Below are positions 34,068-44,212 of a stretch of DNA of 64,000 bases, piece by piece. This DNA is from Ruminococcus sp. (lineage in GTDB: Bacteria; Bacillota; Clostridia; Oscillospirales; Ruminococcaceae), in the NCBI GenBank assembly GCA_016290875.1, contig JAEEVL010000002.1:62001-126000 (forward strand), in the 5' to 3' direction. Position 1 is the first letter of the stretch; each line of letters opens with the position of its first letter. The position numbers and the translations under genes were made by a program. Below the pieces are notes generated by a model. It was given only the letters and a program-made list of their open reading frames with translations, did not search any database and was not told where the DNA came from.

Positions 34068-35250
34068 AAATATCCTCCCCTCTGTAACGTGCAATGGCAG
34101 CGCAGTCCTTGTCGCCTCTGCCTGAGACAGTGATAATGATTATCTTGTCCTTGTCCATAGTCGGAGCGAGCTTCATTGCGTAAGCAACAGCGTGTGCCGA
34201 CTCGATAGCGGGGATGATGCCCTCAGTCCTTGAAAGATATTCAAAGGCATTTACGGCTTCCTCGTCAGTTACCGGGACATATTCTGCACGGTGGATATCG
34301 TGGAGGTATGCGTGTTCAGGACCTACTCCGGGGTAGTCAAGACCTGCGGAGATAGAGTATACCGGAGCGATCTGTCCGTATTCGTCCTGGCAGAAGTACG
34401 ACTTCATACCGTGGAAGATACCGAGCTTTCCGGTGTTTATAGTAGCTGCTGTCTCAAAGGTGTCGATGCCTCTGCCGGCAGCCTCGCAGCCTATCAGGCG
34501 TACACCTTCGTCGGGGATGTAGTGATAGAAGCTTCCGATGGCATTTGAACCGCCGCCGACACAGGCGATAACAGCGTCAGGGAGCCTGCCCTCTGCTTCG
34601 AGGATCTGAGCTCTTGATTCGCGTGAGATAACAGCCTGGAAATCACGAACGATAGTCGGGAAGGGGTGGGGGCCCATTACAGAACCAAGACAGTAATGTG
34701 TATCAGAGATACGTGTGGTCCACTCTCTCATAGCCTCTGAAACGGCATCCTTGAGAGTAGCAGTTCCTGTTTTTACAGGGATAACATCAGAACCGAGAAG
34801 CTTCATACGGTAAACGTTGAGAGCCTGGCGCTTTGTATCCTCTTCGCCCATGAATACTACACATTCCATACCGAGAAGAGCTGCTGCGGTAGCTGTGGCA
34901 ACGCCGTGCTGACCTGCGCCGGTCTCGGCGATGAGTCTGGTCTTGCCCATTTTCTTTGCAAGAAGAGCCTGACCGAGTACGTTGTTTATTTTGTGTGAAC
35001 CGGTATGGTTGAGATCCTCGCGCTTGAGGTATATCTTTGCTCCGCCGAGATCGCGAGTGAGCTTGTCAGCGTAGTAGAGCAGAGACGGCCTGCCGGCGTA
35101 GTTGTTGAGAAGATCGGTGAGCTCGCGGTTGAACTCAGGATCGTCCTTGTAGTGATTATAGGCATTTTCAAGTTCTATAATGGCGTTCATCAGAGTTTCG
35201 GGGATATACTGTCCGCCGTGCACTCCGAAACGTCCCTTGGACTGTGACAT
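34060..35250 (-). CDS. trpB: Tryptophan synthase beta subunit
   Basis: This 396-residue PLP enzyme joins indole and serine to give tryptophan. The start [13 protein letters not shown], the PLP lysine in [11 protein letters not shown], the AETGAGQHG loop and the CVGGGSNA phosphate site are all present. It is the catalytic TrpB1 type. SD AAAGG lies about 8 nt upstream. The gene overlaps trpA at its 3' end and follows trpF by 45 bp. Confidence 0.97.
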   Translation of the reverse strand: MSQSKGRFGVHGGQYIPETLMNAIIELENAYNHYKDDPEFNRELTDLLNNYAGRPSLLYYADKLTRDLGGAKIYLKREDLNHTGSHKINNVLGQALLAKKMGKTRLIAETGAGQHGVATATAAALLGMECVVFMGEEDTKRQALNVYRMKLLGSDVIPVKTGTATLKDAVSEAMREWTTRISDTHYCLGSVMGPHPFPTIVRDFQAVISRESRAQILEAEGRLPDAVIACVGGGSNAIGSFYHYIPDEGVRLIGCEAAGRGIDTFETAATINTGKLGIFHGMKSYFCQDEYGQIAPVYSISAGLDYPGVGPEHAYLHDIHRAEYVPVTDEEAVNAFEYLSRTEGIIPAIESAHAVAYAMKLAPTMDKDKIIIITVSGRGDKDCAAIARYRGEDIYE

Positions 35251-35295
35251 ATTATCTATCCTTTCGGTTTATTCATTACCGGAAGAAGAACGGTT

Positions 35296-35895
35296 TCATT
35301 CGCTTCTGACAGCTTCAGCAAAAGCACGCATCTTGGAATAGTCCTTGATGCCCTCTGTTTCGAGGGAAGAGCTTGCGTCAACTGCGTATGGATGAAAGTC
35401 GTGAACAACTTCTCCGGCAAGCGCAGGGGTAAGACCTCCTGCGAGGAAATAGGGACGGTTTATACCGTCTATGAGAGAATGGTCAAACGGCTTTCCGGTG
35501 CCGCCGCCTGAATCGAGCAGAACGAAGTCTGCGTCAGAGTTGTTTGCGGCTTCGATGTCTTCGGGACCTTCAATCTTGAAAGCCTGTATTATCGGAGCCA
35601 TGGTAAGGCCGCGGAGATCGGCTATATAGCCGTTGTTCTCCGAGCCATGCAGCTGTATGATATCTATGATGCCGTACTGGATAAGGTCAGCCGCATAATC
35701 AGGAGCATCGTTTGCGAATACTCCGACGGAGATTATGTTCGGGCTGAGTCTCTGTCTCAGCAGGGCAGCAGTTTTGGGTGAAACGAAGCGTTTGCTTTCC
35801 TTTACAAAAACGAATCCGACAAATTCGGGTTTTATTCTGTTGGCGTAGTCAATATCGCACTCCGTCCGGAGGCCGCACATTTTTATCTTTGTCAT
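35296..35895 (-). CDS. trpF: Phosphoribosylanthranilate isomerase
   Basis: The 199-residue TIM barrel has the catalytic Cys in IKMCGLR (residue 7) and Asp near the LLDSGGGTGKPFD phosphate loop; the AGGLTP segment completes the phosphate site. It catalyses the Amadori step to CdRP. Its start with its own GAGGT SD lies inside the end of trpC (47-bp overlap in another frame), so both are read from the same DNA for 15 codons. Confidence 0.93.
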   Translation of the reverse strand: MTKIKMCGLRTECDIDYANRIKPEFVGFVFVKESKRFVSPKTAALLRQRLSPNIISVGVFANDAPDYAADLIQYGIIDIIQLHGSENNGYIADLRGLTMAPIIQAFKIEGPEDIEAANNSDADFVLLDSGGGTGKPFDHSLIDGINRPYFLAGGLTPALAGEVVHDFHPYAVDASSSLETEGIKDYSKMRAFAEAVRSE

Positions 35896-36673
35896 TGTTA
35901 CCTCTCAGTTCCGCAAGCATAGCTTGCTTATCGTCAGCTTTCATAAGCGCTTCACCGATGAGAACGGCATCTGCGCCTATTTGTCTCAGCATTCTTGTGT
36001 CATCTGCGTTACGGACTCCACTTTCCGATACGAAGATGATGTTTTCGGGAACGAGTTCCCTCATGCGTCTGCTGTTTCCGGTATCAACTGAGAAATTAGT
36101 GAGGTCGCGGTTGTTCACGCCAATGATACGTGCTCCTGAATTGACAGCATCAGAGATCTCGGCTTCGTTGTGAGTCTCTACAAGAGCAGAGAGTCCGAGC
36201 TTATCGCATACAGCGATATAATCCCTGATCTGTTCCGGGGAGAGGATCGAGCAAATCAGCAGTACAGCCTTAGCGCCGAGGAGCTTTGCTTCGTAGATCA
36301 TATACTCGTCTACGGTGAAGTCCTTGCGTATACAGGGGGGGCTTACGGAAGACGCTATCTCCTGTAAATATCTGTCACTGCCGAGAAACCATTTCGGTTC
36401 TGTGAGGACTGATATGCAGTCCGCACCGGCTTTCTCGTAATCCTTAGCGATCTCGAGGTAGGGGAAGTATTCGGCGATCACTCCTTTGGAGGGAGAGGCT
36501 TTCTTGCATTCGCAGATGAATGATAATCCATCCTTTTTAAGAGCTTTTTCAAATTCAAAGCTGCCAGCCGGCAATGCGAGAGCACGGCTTTTTATCTCAT
36601 CTGCGGATACTGTTTTTTTAGCCTCAGCCACGCGTTCAGCAGCGTGAGCTGCGAGTTGTTCGAGGATGTTCAT
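35849..36673 (-). CDS. trpC: Indole-3-glycerol phosphate synthase
   Basis: The 274-residue TIM barrel has the catalytic segment CECKKASPSKG, then VLTEPKWFLG, IRKDFTVDEY, GVNNRDL and FVSESGV, all in family order. It closes the indole ring from CdRP. The C terminus is about 15 residues longer than usual (ending RPPDGVRY) because it reads through the start of trpF. It follows trpD by 8 bp. Confidence 0.96.
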   Translation of the reverse strand: MNILEQLAAHAAERVAEAKKTVSADEIKSRALALPAGSFEFEKALKKDGLSFICECKKASPSKGVIAEYFPYLEIAKDYEKAGADCISVLTEPKWFLGSDRYLQEIASSVSPPCIRKDFTVDEYMIYEAKLLGAKAVLLICSILSPEQIRDYIAVCDKLGLSALVETHNEAEISDAVNSGARIIGVNNRDLTNFSVDTGNSRRMRELVPENIIFVSESGVRNADDTRMLRQIGADAVLIGEALMKADDKQAMLAELRGNNDKDKNVRPPDGVRY

Positions 36674-36681
36674 ACTTCACC

Positions 36682-37701
36682 TCAGCTGTTGGAAACAGTA
36701 ATGAGTTTTTCGAGGACTTCCAGAGCTTTTCCGGAATCAATAAGCTCAGCAGCGAGCTTTACGCCCTCTTCCATTGAATCGGCTTTACCGCCGATGTAGA
36801 GAGAAGCACCTGCATTCAGCAGTACAGTGTTTCTCTTGTGACCTTTTATCTCGCCGGAGAGTATACCTCTGGTCACTGCGGCGTTTTCCTGTGGTGAACC
36901 GCCTGCGAGGTCGTCCTTTGTACAGCGCTCGAAGCCGAACTGTTCGGGAGTGATCTCATAGTTCTTCATCCAGCCGTCCTTGTATTCGCATACAGCAGTA
37001 GGAGCGGAGAGTGAGATCTCGTCGAGCTTGTCGGTGCCGTAAACGACCATTCCGCGCTTTGAGCCAAGTTTCATCAGAACCTCCGCTACGGGCTCGAGGA
37101 GGACTCTGTCGTATACACCGAGGAGGTGATACTTGGGGTTTGAAGGGTTTGTGAGCGGTCCGAGTATATTGAATACAGTACGGAATCCGAGTTCCTTTCG
37201 GATAGGTCCGACGTATTTCATCGAAGTGTGATACTTCTGTGCGAAGAAGAAGCAGAAACCGACTTCTTCGAGGAGCTTGCGGCATTTATCGGGATCAAGG
37301 GCGATATTAACGCCGAGAGCTTCGAGACAGTCAGCAGTACCGGACTGTGAAGAAGCGGCACGGTTGCCGTGCTTAGCTACCTTGATGCCGGAAGCTGCGA
37401 TGACCATTGCAGAAGTTGTTGAGATATTGAAGCTGTTTGAGTTGTCGCCGCCTGTTCCGACGATCTCGAAGAGGTCGAGGTCGTTCTCAAACTTGACAGC
37501 AGCATCGCGCATAGCAGCAGCACAGCCTGTTATCTCATCTATTGTTTCAGCCTTTGTGCTCTTAGTGGAAAGAGCTGAGAGGAATGCTGCGTTCTGTGTG
37601 GGAGTTGTTTCGCCTGACATTATCTCTGAAATAACAGCATAGGCTTCTTCGTATGTCAGGTCTTCTTTATTTACGATCTTGACGATGGCTTCTTTTATCA
37701 T
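36682..37701 (-). CDS. trpD: Anthranilate phosphoribosyltransferase
   Basis: The ATG at 37701 (GGAGG, 8 nt) gives 339 residues. The PRPP-binding [15 protein letters not shown] loop near residue 80, [18 protein letters not shown], and the [19 protein letters not shown] segment are all standard. It joins anthranilate and PRPP. It is separate from trpG, unlike the fused enteric form. An in-frame ATG 15 bases earlier overlaps the SD. Confidence 0.96.
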   Translation of the reverse strand: MIKEAIVKIVNKEDLTYEEAYAVISEIMSGETTPTQNAAFLSALSTKSTKAETIDEITGCAAAMRDAAVKFENDLDLFEIVGTGGDNSNSFNISTTSAMVIAASGIKVAKHGNRAASSQSGTADCLEALGVNIALDPDKCRKLLEEVGFCFFFAQKYHTSMKYVGPIRKELGFRTVFNILGPLTNPSNPKYHLLGVYDRVLLEPVAEVLMKLGSKRGMVVYGTDKLDEISLSAPTAVCEYKDGWMKNYEITPEQFGFERCTKDDLAGGSPQENAAVTRGILSGEIKGHKRNTVLLNAGASLYIGGKADSMEEGVKLAAELIDSGKALEVLEKLITVSNS

Positions 37702-37780
37702 AATAATTACCTCCAAAAATACAGCTGTCTGACCGGCAGATACAGAGCTTCACGCGCTGTTCTGTCGGAACAGCCTTCGT

Positions 37781-38350
37781 TTACTTTATATCTATGAAAT
37801 TCTTGAGCATTATCCTGCCGTCGGGAGTCATTATCGACTCCGGGTGGAACTGTACACCGTATATCGGGTAATCCTTGTGCTGAACAGCCATTATCTCGCC
37901 GTCATCGGCAACAGCTGTAACTTCAAAGCAGTCCGGAACGGTAGCGGCGTCAGCAGCGAGGGAGTGGTATCTTGCCACAGGAGCGCCCTCGCCTATACCC
38001 TTGAATATCGGGCAGTTTCCCTTGAAGCTGATGACGGACTGCTTGCCGTGCATGAGCTTCTTTGCGTAGGTAACGGTAGCACCGTAAGCTGCGCATATAG
38101 CCTGGTGACCGAGGCATACTCCGAGAGTAGGTATCTTGCGGCAGACTGTTGAAGCTGCTTCAACGATGATGCCTGCATCCTCGGGACGGCCGGGACCGGG
38201 GGAAAGGATAATGTGGTCAGGGGCGAGAGCTTCTATTTCCGGTATGGTCATTTCATCGTTGCGGATGACCTTTATATCGGGGCAGATCTCACCGATGAGC
38301 TGATAGAGGTTATATGAAAAACTGTCGTAGTTATCTATAAGTAATATCAT
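37781..38350 (-). CDS. trpG: Anthranilate synthase glutamine amidotransferase subunit
   Basis: The ATG at 38350 overlaps the trpE stop (ATGA), giving 189 residues starting LLIDNYDSFSYN. The class I amidotransferase triad is present: Cys in LGVCLGHQA, and His and Glu in QFHPES. It supplies ammonia from glutamine to TrpE. It may also serve folate synthesis (PabA), since no separate pabA is in the window. Confidence 0.95.
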   Translation of the reverse strand: MILLIDNYDSFSYNLYQLIGEICPDIKVIRNDEMTIPEIEALAPDHIILSPGPGRPEDAGIIVEAASTVCRKIPTLGVCLGHQAICAAYGATVTYAKKLMHGKQSVISFKGNCPIFKGIGEGAPVARYHSLAADAATVPDCFEVTAVADDGEIMAVQHKDYPIYGVQFHPESIMTPDGRIMLKNFIDIK

Positions 38351-39813
38351 TCGTCTGCCTCCTCTGCCGCTTTGAGTGCGCTGATAACGGCTGCCGCCTT
38401 GTTTATGCACTCCTGATACTCTTTTTCGGGAACTGAGTCGGCAACGATTCCTGCGCCGCTTCTGACGAAAACCTTACCGTTCTTCTTGTAAGCGATGCGG
38501 ATAGCGATACAGGTATCGAGGTTGCCGGTGAAGTCGATATATCCGATAGCTCCGCCGTAGATACCGCGCTTGTTGTTCTCGAGCTCAGCGATCAGCTGGC
38601 AGGCGCGTATCTTGGGGGCACCGGAGAGAGTTCCGGCTGGGAGAACAGCGCTTACAGCGTCGAGACTGTCGAATTCTTCCCTTATCTCGCCGCGCACGGT
38701 AGAACCGATGTGCATAACGTGGGAATAGCGCTCGATGCTGCGTAATTTCTCCACCTGAACAGAACCGAACTTGCTGATCTTTCCGAGATCGTTTCTTCCG
38801 AGATCAACGAGCATATTGTGTTCTGCGAGTTCCTTTTCATCAGCGAGCAGACCGGCTTCGAGTTCCTTGTCTTCAGCCTCGGTCTTGCCGCGTGGACGGG
38901 TACCTGCGAGGGGGAAGGTATGGAGAACGCCGTTTTCGAGCTTAACGAGTGTTTCCGGAGAAGCTCCTGCTATCTCGACGTCTGTTCCTGAGAAATAGAA
39001 CATATACGGTGAAGGATTGATAGTCCTGAGGACTCTGTAAGTGTTGAGGAGGCTGCCCTCGAATCCGGCGCTGAGACGGTTTGAGAGCACTATCTGGAAG
39101 ATATCTCCCTCATGGATATGGTGCTTTGCTTTTTCAACCATATCGCAGTACTGTTCCTTGCTGAACAGGGGAGTTACCTCTGATGTAAGGTGACCGGCAG
39201 GCTCTTTGCGGCGCTCACCGCTGCGGAGGAGTTCAGCCATCTGTCTGAGTTCCATTTTAGCCTTGTTGTAGCCGGCTTCCGGATCGGAAAGTGACATATT
39301 TGCGATGAGGATTATCTTCTGACGGAAGTTGTCGAAAGCTATCACCTTGTCGAACAGCATAAGGTCAACGTCCTTGAAGTTTTCCTGGTCCTCTGTATCT
39401 ATTCTGAGCGTAGGTTCGGAATAAGCGAGGAAATCATATGAGAAATAGCCCGCGAGACCTCCTGTGAAAGAGGGGAGGTAGTCGAATTTAGGGCTTCTGT
39501 ATTTTGAAAGTATCTGTCTGATCTGTATGCTTGGATCGTCTGATGTCATTTTGACGTCGCCGATAGTCAGATCGCTGCCGGAAGCTGTTATCTGGAGCTT
39601 GGGATCAAATCCGAGGAAAGTATAGCGTCCCCACTTCTCCTTGTCGGCAACGGATTCCAGCATATAGCAGTGGCTGGATACTGTCTTGAGCGTCATGATC
39701 GCCTCGATAGGCGTGCAGATGTCGGAAAGTATCTCGCAGCTGACGGGGAGAATATCGTATTGTCCGCTGTCTGCGATCTCTTTCACCTTAGCGTAGTCGG
39801 GTAAAAAATTCAT
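38347..39813 (-). CDS. trpE: Anthranilate synthase component I
   Basis: The 488-residue chorismate-binding enzyme has the N-terminal Trp-binding region with LLESV-type residues (CYMLESVADKEKWGRYTFLGF) and the catalytic C-terminal motifs FQIVLSNRL, TFPLAGTRPRG and LPAGTLSGAPK. First gene of the trp operon, behind the T-box leader. The MLESV motif near residue 50 suggests feedback inhibition by tryptophan in addition to T-box control. Confidence 0.96.
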   Translation of the reverse strand: MNFLPDYAKVKEIADSGQYDILPVSCEILSDICTPIEAIMTLKTVSSHCYMLESVADKEKWGRYTFLGFDPKLQITASGSDLTIGDVKMTSDDPSIQIRQILSKYRSPKFDYLPSFTGGLAGYFSYDFLAYSEPTLRIDTEDQENFKDVDLMLFDKVIAFDNFRQKIILIANMSLSDPEAGYNKAKMELRQMAELLRSGERRKEPAGHLTSEVTPLFSKEQYCDMVEKAKHHIHEGDIFQIVLSNRLSAGFEGSLLNTYRVLRTINPSPYMFYFSGTDVEIAGASPETLVKLENGVLHTFPLAGTRPRGKTEAEDKELEAGLLADEKELAEHNMLVDLGRNDLGKISKFGSVQVEKLRSIERYSHVMHIGSTVRGEIREEFDSLDAVSAVLPAGTLSGAPKIRACQLIAELENNKRGIYGGAIGYIDFTGNLDTCIAIRIAYKKNGKVFVRSGAGIVADSVPEKEYQECINKAAAVISALKAAEEADE

Positions 39814-39844
39814 AAAGCACCTCCGAAGACTTTCTGCCAGATAT

Positions 39845-40176
39845 AAAAAAGTCCCTGACAGAATGAAACGATTCTGTCAAGGACGAATAATCACTATCCG
39901 CGGTACCACCTTGATTCACGGTATTCCGTGCACTTAGCAGGATACTATCATATCCCTGATGATTAACGCACATCCTGACGTTGCAGAATACTCCGGGAAT
40001 GTGAACCAACAAACTGACAGAACGTTCAGACTGCCTTGTGCAAAGCGCTGCTGCCACACCCGTTTGACTGCACCCTCGGCGGTCCATTTGATGATCTGTG
40101 TTTCACCTGACTCTCAGCAACGCAGGCTCTCTGTGGAGGCATAACCATCTTTATCTCCGCTTCAACGGTTTCTTTA
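39845..40176 (-). promoter_or_regulatory. Tryptophan T-box leader of the trp operon
   Basis: Minus strand. The T-box core GGTGGTACCGCGG lies at 39910-39898. The terminator ATTCTGTC-type stem (39884-39871 with 39864-39851, 14 bp, one mismatch) is followed by a T-run at 39850-39845. Stem I contains ACAGAGAG, and the specifier TGG lies at 40086-40084 within AAATGGACC. Uncharged tRNA-Trp should allow readthrough into trpEGDCFBA. Together with the promoter this explains the ~480 bp between trpE and the next gene. Confidence 0.95.
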
Positions 40177-40181
40177 AGAGA

Positions 40182-40210
40182 ATTATAACACTCTGTACAT
40201 GATTTGTCAA
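40182..40210 (-). promoter_or_regulatory. Promoter of the trp operon
   Basis: Minus strand TTGACA (40210-40205), 17-bp spacer, TATAAT (40187-40182), directly before the T-box leader. Confidence 0.88.
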
Positions 40211-40297
40211 TAGGTTTTTGAAATATTTATGTATTAATCAAAATTAAACGTGCTGCTATATGTCTTATGTAAGCTGATATAGCATTAAAATTAAAAA

Positions 40298-40666
40298 TCA
40301 GTCCTGATTTTGGGGTGATAACTTCCAGTAATACTTTCGTGCTGACTGGGGGAAGTCGTCCATCACTCCGTGCTCGGGATCGTAGAAAGTTCCGGAGCAG
40401 TAGAGCGACCAGTGCCAGCAGCGCGGAGTTTCAAGGCTGAGGAGACACAGTTCCGGCAGCTGAGACTTGTCTGTGACCTGTATCCGCTCGTCTGAGATGT
40501 TTATCCCGTGTGAACGGAAGTAGTCTTTCATCTCCCTGAGAGTAGTTTCTTTGTGATTGCCGAGCTCATCGGCGACGTCGGCAACAGGTACGTTTGTTAC
40601 CATAGCAAGTACAGCCTGACCGCACTGAAGATCGGTCGGTTCGTGTATATAAATGATATTTTTCAT
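40298..40666 (-). CDS. Papain/C39-like cysteine peptidase domain protein
   Basis: The ATG at 40666 (GGGAGCAG upstream) gives 122 residues. The nucleophile motif is LQCGQAVLAMV near residue 15, and the His is in CWHWSLYCSG, followed by FYDPEHGV with the Asp/Asn position. This is the pattern of stand-alone C39-like (AvrRpt2/BtrH-type) domains. There is no ABC transporter or precursor peptide next to it, so a bacteriocin leader-peptidase role is unlikely. It may be a cytoplasmic hydrolase or transferase; the substrate is unknown. Confidence 0.65.
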   Translation of the reverse strand: MKNIIYIHEPTDLQCGQAVLAMVTNVPVADVADELGNHKETTLREMKDYFRSHGINISDERIQVTDKSQLPELCLLSLETPRCWHWSLYCSGTFYDPEHGVMDDFPQSARKYYWKLSPQNQD

Positions 40667-40702
40667 ATTATTTCTGCTCCCTGAAATATTACTTATAGGA
40701 TA

Positions 40703-40731
40703 ATTATACACGCATAATACTACCATGTCAA
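40703..40731 (-). promoter_or_regulatory. Promoter of the C39-like gene
   Basis: Minus strand TTGACA (40731-40726), 17-bp spacer, TATAAT (40708-40703). Confidence 0.85.
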
Positions 40732-40913
40732 CAGTTTTTCTGCATATGCAATTTTCTTATATTAAATATGTAAAGGAGTACATGAAAAAAATATAAATTA
40801 GTGTCATGAAATTACCATAAATGTATTGATAATAGTATAAATCAAATCCCTTCGGTGGTATAATGTTGTCAATGAGTTAACCGCCATCTCAACTATTACA
40901 GGGAGGAATCAGT

Positions 40914-42422
40914 ATGAGATATACAAAAGTTTTAGCGGCTGCTTCTGCACTCGCTCTACTCACAAGCTGCGGTTCAAATTCAAGTTCTTCATCCAATAAG
41001 GAGGGAACTTCAACTGCTGCTTCAAACGTGACATCAAATGTCGTGACTACAACACCAACTGTTACAAACGCACCAACTACACAAGCTACTGAAGCACCTA
41101 CCGAAGCAACTACTGAAGATAATTATGTTCCAGTATATAAACAAGATGAAGATACTCCTTCGATCGATGGATATAATCTTCTCTGGAGTGACGAATTCAA
41201 CGGCGAACAGCTCGATACCGAGATATGGAACCGTGAATGGCGTGCACCGGGCTGGACAAACAATGAGCTTCAGGAGTACACACAGCTTTCGGAAAACTCA
41301 TTCCTGCGTGACGGTAAACTGGTCATAAAGGCTATCAAGTCCGAAAAGGACGGCGAGGATTATTACACCTCTGCAAAACTGACCGGAAAGAAAAAGACAG
41401 ACTTTACCTACGGCAGAGTAGCTGTAAGCGCTAAGGTTCCTGAAGGACAGGGCTTTTGGCCTGCTATCTGGATGATGCCGAAGGATGAAAGTTATTACGG
41501 CCAGTGGCCTAAATGCGGTGAGATAGACATCATGGAAGTTCTCGGAAATGCTACCGACATCGCTTATGGTACCATCCATTACGGCAACCCCTACGCATCT
41601 CAGCAGGGTACATACACTCTTACAAACGGCACAACATATTCCTCTGATTTCCATGAATATGCTGTTGAATGGGAACCCGGTGAGATACGCTGGTATGTAG
41701 ACGATCAACTTTACTTCACTGCGAACGATTGGTTCACAGCTGAGGAAGGCGCTGATGAAAAGCCGTATCCCGCACCTTTTGATCAGCCCTTCTTCTTACA
41801 GCTGAACCTCGCTGTTGGCGGAACATGGCCCGGAGATCCGGACTACACCACCAACTTCGACAAAGCAGAATTTGAAATAGACTATGTACGTGTATATCAG
41901 AAACCTCAGTATGATACAAACGTTACAAAACCTGAAAAGGTATTCCGTAAGGCTCTCGTTGACGGCAACTTGATCTACAACGGAAACTTTGCAACAGATG
42001 AGTCTCTCACAGACGGTGAAAACTGGAGATTCCTCCTCTTTGAAGGCGGACAGGGCTCTGCTGAGATAAAGGACAAGACAATAGTTATCACCTCTGAGGC
42101 TGAAGGAACTGAGGATTACTCAGTACAGCTCGTTCAGGCTGATCTGCCCATGATAAACGGAAAGAAATACCGTGTAACATTTGATGCGTGGGCAGAAGAA
42201 GAACGTAAGATGAAAGTTTGTGTATCTGCACCTACCGCCGGTTGGATACGCTATCTGCAGGATACTCAGATCGTAGTTCCTAAGGAGAAGAAGACTTTCA
42301 CATTTGAATTCGAGATGAAGAATAAAGATGATAACAACGGAAGACTCGAATTCAATATGGGACACAACGGCTCTACAGCTACCATCTATATAGCTAACGT
42401 AAGAGTTGAAGAGATCTCATAA
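40914..42422 (+). CDS. GH16 family beta-glucanase lipoprotein with C-terminal CBM4/9-like domain
   Basis: This 502-residue protein has a lipoprotein signal (ALLTSC, Cys19), a Ser/Thr-rich stalk to about 80, a GH16 domain (about 85-333) and a CBM4/9-like jelly-roll (about 350-500; NLIYNGNFATD start). The GH16 active site is GEIDIMEVLG with Glu203, Asp205 and Glu208. It fits an endo-beta-1,3(4)-glucanase (laminarinase/lichenase) held at the cell surface; it has no dockerin. SD GGGAGG is upstream. A TATAAT at 40859-40864 gives a possible promoter with a poor -35. Confidence 0.92.
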   Translation: MRYTKVLAAASALALLTSCGSNSSSSSNKEGTSTAASNVTSNVVTTTPTVTNAPTTQATEAPTEATTEDNYVPVYKQDEDTPSIDGYNLLWSDEFNGEQLDTEIWNREWRAPGWTNNELQEYTQLSENSFLRDGKLVIKAIKSEKDGEDYYTSAKLTGKKKTDFTYGRVAVSAKVPEGQGFWPAIWMMPKDESYYGQWPKCGEIDIMEVLGNATDIAYGTIHYGNPYASQQGTYTLTNGTTYSSDFHEYAVEWEPGEIRWYVDDQLYFTANDWFTAEEGADEKPYPAPFDQPFFLQLNLAVGGTWPGDPDYTTNFDKAEFEIDYVRVYQKPQYDTNVTKPEKVFRKALVDGNLIYNGNFATDESLTDGENWRFLLFEGGQGSAEIKDKTIVITSEAEGTEDYSVQLVQADLPMINGKKYRVTFDAWAEEERKMKVCVSAPTAGWIRYLQDTQIVVPKEKKTFTFEFEMKNKDDNNGRLEFNMGHNGSTATIYIANVRVEEIS

Positions 42423-42462
42423 TCTAACCTAAGTTTACAGGCACAACCCTCTCAATATATTT

Positions 42463-42494
42463 AAAAAGGTCCGGAGTCATCCGGACCTTTTTGC
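42463..42494 (+). terminator. Terminator of the GH16 gene
   Basis: Perfect 12-bp stem AAAAAGGTCCGG (42463-42474) / CCGGACCTTTTT (42481-42492), loop AGTCAT. It can act in both directions. Confidence 0.92.
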
Positions 42495-42569
42495 GTTTTA
42501 TTGTATGTAATAAAAGACCGAGCCTCGTTTCGGACGAACGGGACTCGGCATATGTTAAAGAGATAGCTG

Positions 42570-43862
42570 TCAGAGTGATCTTACGCAGTTTCTTCCGGCG
42601 GATTTTGCAGCATAGAGAGCCTGGTCGAGACGTTCAAATGCTGTATCGAAACTGTCATTTTCGCGTATGCTTGTAGTGCCGATACTGCAGGTGATGCCGC
42701 CGACTTTGTTGAAAGGCTCGTTTTCGATGCGTATTCTGAGTTCTTCGGCAGCCTTTTCGATTTCTTCCTTGCTTTCGTCATAGCAGACGACAACGAATTC
42801 CTCTCCGCCCCAGCGTCCTAAGACGGTTTTCTTCTCATTAAAGAATGCGGATACCAGCTTGGTGAAGTGTATGAGGGTTTCGTCGCCGACTGAGTGTCCG
42901 TGACCGTCATTTACATTTTTGAAGAAGTCGATATCGAGCATTAAAACAGATACTGCGCTGTCGTTTTTCTTGAACTGTTCGACAGCGTTGTGGAGTTCAG
43001 TTTCAATTCTTCCGTGATTGTAAACTCCTGTCAGCGGATCCTTTGAAGCAAGGTCTTCGTACTTTTTAAGTGTTGACATAAGTTCCTGAGTCTCGTCGTT
43101 GATGTTCTGCACCATATAAACGAAACGGAAGTCCTTGTCGTTGTTGGTCTCGGAACGGCTGAATATCAGTTTGACCCATATATACTTGCCTTCGAGGTTC
43201 ATCATAAGACAGTCGAAAGAGGAAGTACGTCCGGGAGCGAGATTCTTTCTGAGATACTCCGGATCGCTTCTTTCGAGGAACATAGGCTGATCTTCAGGCC
43301 AGATCATATTTACGATCATCATGCGCCACTCGGAATACTTTATCTGAGCGTTGGTGGTTTCGTCGGATATTTCTGATATGCTTATACTTTCAGTGGTGTC
43401 CTTGACGAGGTCAACGTACATTGAGAACAGGTAGGTATTCTGTATTGTGCTGACCTTTTTATTTGTCATGGTTTCCTCGCGGTACTGGCTCTTATCGAGC
43501 TCGTCGAGTATGAAAAGGTAGGAATTTTCGTCTTCGATAGGATAGATCGTCATCTGAACAACATGAGTGATGTTGTTCACGGATATGTTTATCCTGCGGC
43601 TGTATTTTCCTATAAACTTACCGGTTGTCGGGATGAATACATGGTAGTTCTCAACGACGCTGTCAGCGCTGTTGTTGAAATGGAACCATAGCTTTTCTAT
43701 CAGCTCGTTGTATGTGCCGGTCTCGTTTATATAATCAAGGAAAATGCCGCGTCTTATAACGGATTTATAGCGGTCAGTATTGCCGTCAACTATCAGTAGC
43801 GCACCAACACTGCCGCTGATATAGGACAAGGCTTTTTCAAAAGATACATCATCAATATTCAT
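42570..43862 (-). CDS. Diguanylate cyclase (GGDEF) with N-terminal PAS-like sensor
   Basis: The ATG at 43862 (AGGAGC, 5 nt) gives 430 residues; an in-frame ATG at 43886 lacks an SD. The C-terminal GGDEF domain (about 265-430) starts DPLTGVYNHGRIE, with LDIDFFKNVND and an intact RWGGEEF. No clear RxxD inhibitory site was seen before it. The first ~250 residues hold PAS-like folds without membrane segments. It probably makes c-di-GMP in the cytoplasm. An (AT)n tract lies just upstream. Confidence 0.88.
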   Translation of the reverse strand: MNIDDVSFEKALSYISGSVGALLIVDGNTDRYKSVIRRGIFLDYINETGTYNELIEKLWFHFNNSADSVVENYHVFIPTTGKFIGKYSRRINISVNNITHVVQMTIYPIEDENSYLFILDELDKSQYREETMTNKKVSTIQNTYLFSMYVDLVKDTTESISISEISDETTNAQIKYSEWRMMIVNMIWPEDQPMFLERSDPEYLRKNLAPGRTSSFDCLMMNLEGKYIWVKLIFSRSETNNDKDFRFVYMVQNINDETQELMSTLKKYEDLASKDPLTGVYNHGRIETELHNAVEQFKKNDSAVSVLMLDIDFFKNVNDGHGHSVGDETLIHFTKLVSAFFNEKKTVLGRWGGEEFVVVCYDESKEEIEKAAEELRIRIENEPFNKVGGITCSIGTTSIRENDSFDTAFERLDQALYAAKSAGRNCVRSL

Positions 43863-43909
43863 ATCGCTGCTCCTGTTTCCTTTCATTGTATTTAGTTAGA
43901 TAGAGAGCG

Positions 43910-44154
<245 letters not shown>

Positions 44155-44183
44155 GAAAAAAGCTGCGCACAGTGCACAGCTTT
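44155..44183 (-). terminator. Terminator of the GT2 gene
   Basis: Minus strand AAAGCTGTGC ... GCGCAGCTTT (44183-44158; one mismatch) followed by TTTCTTTT. Confidence 0.75.
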
Positions 44184-44212
44184 AAGCAACTAATTATGTA
44201 AATGAAGGAGGA

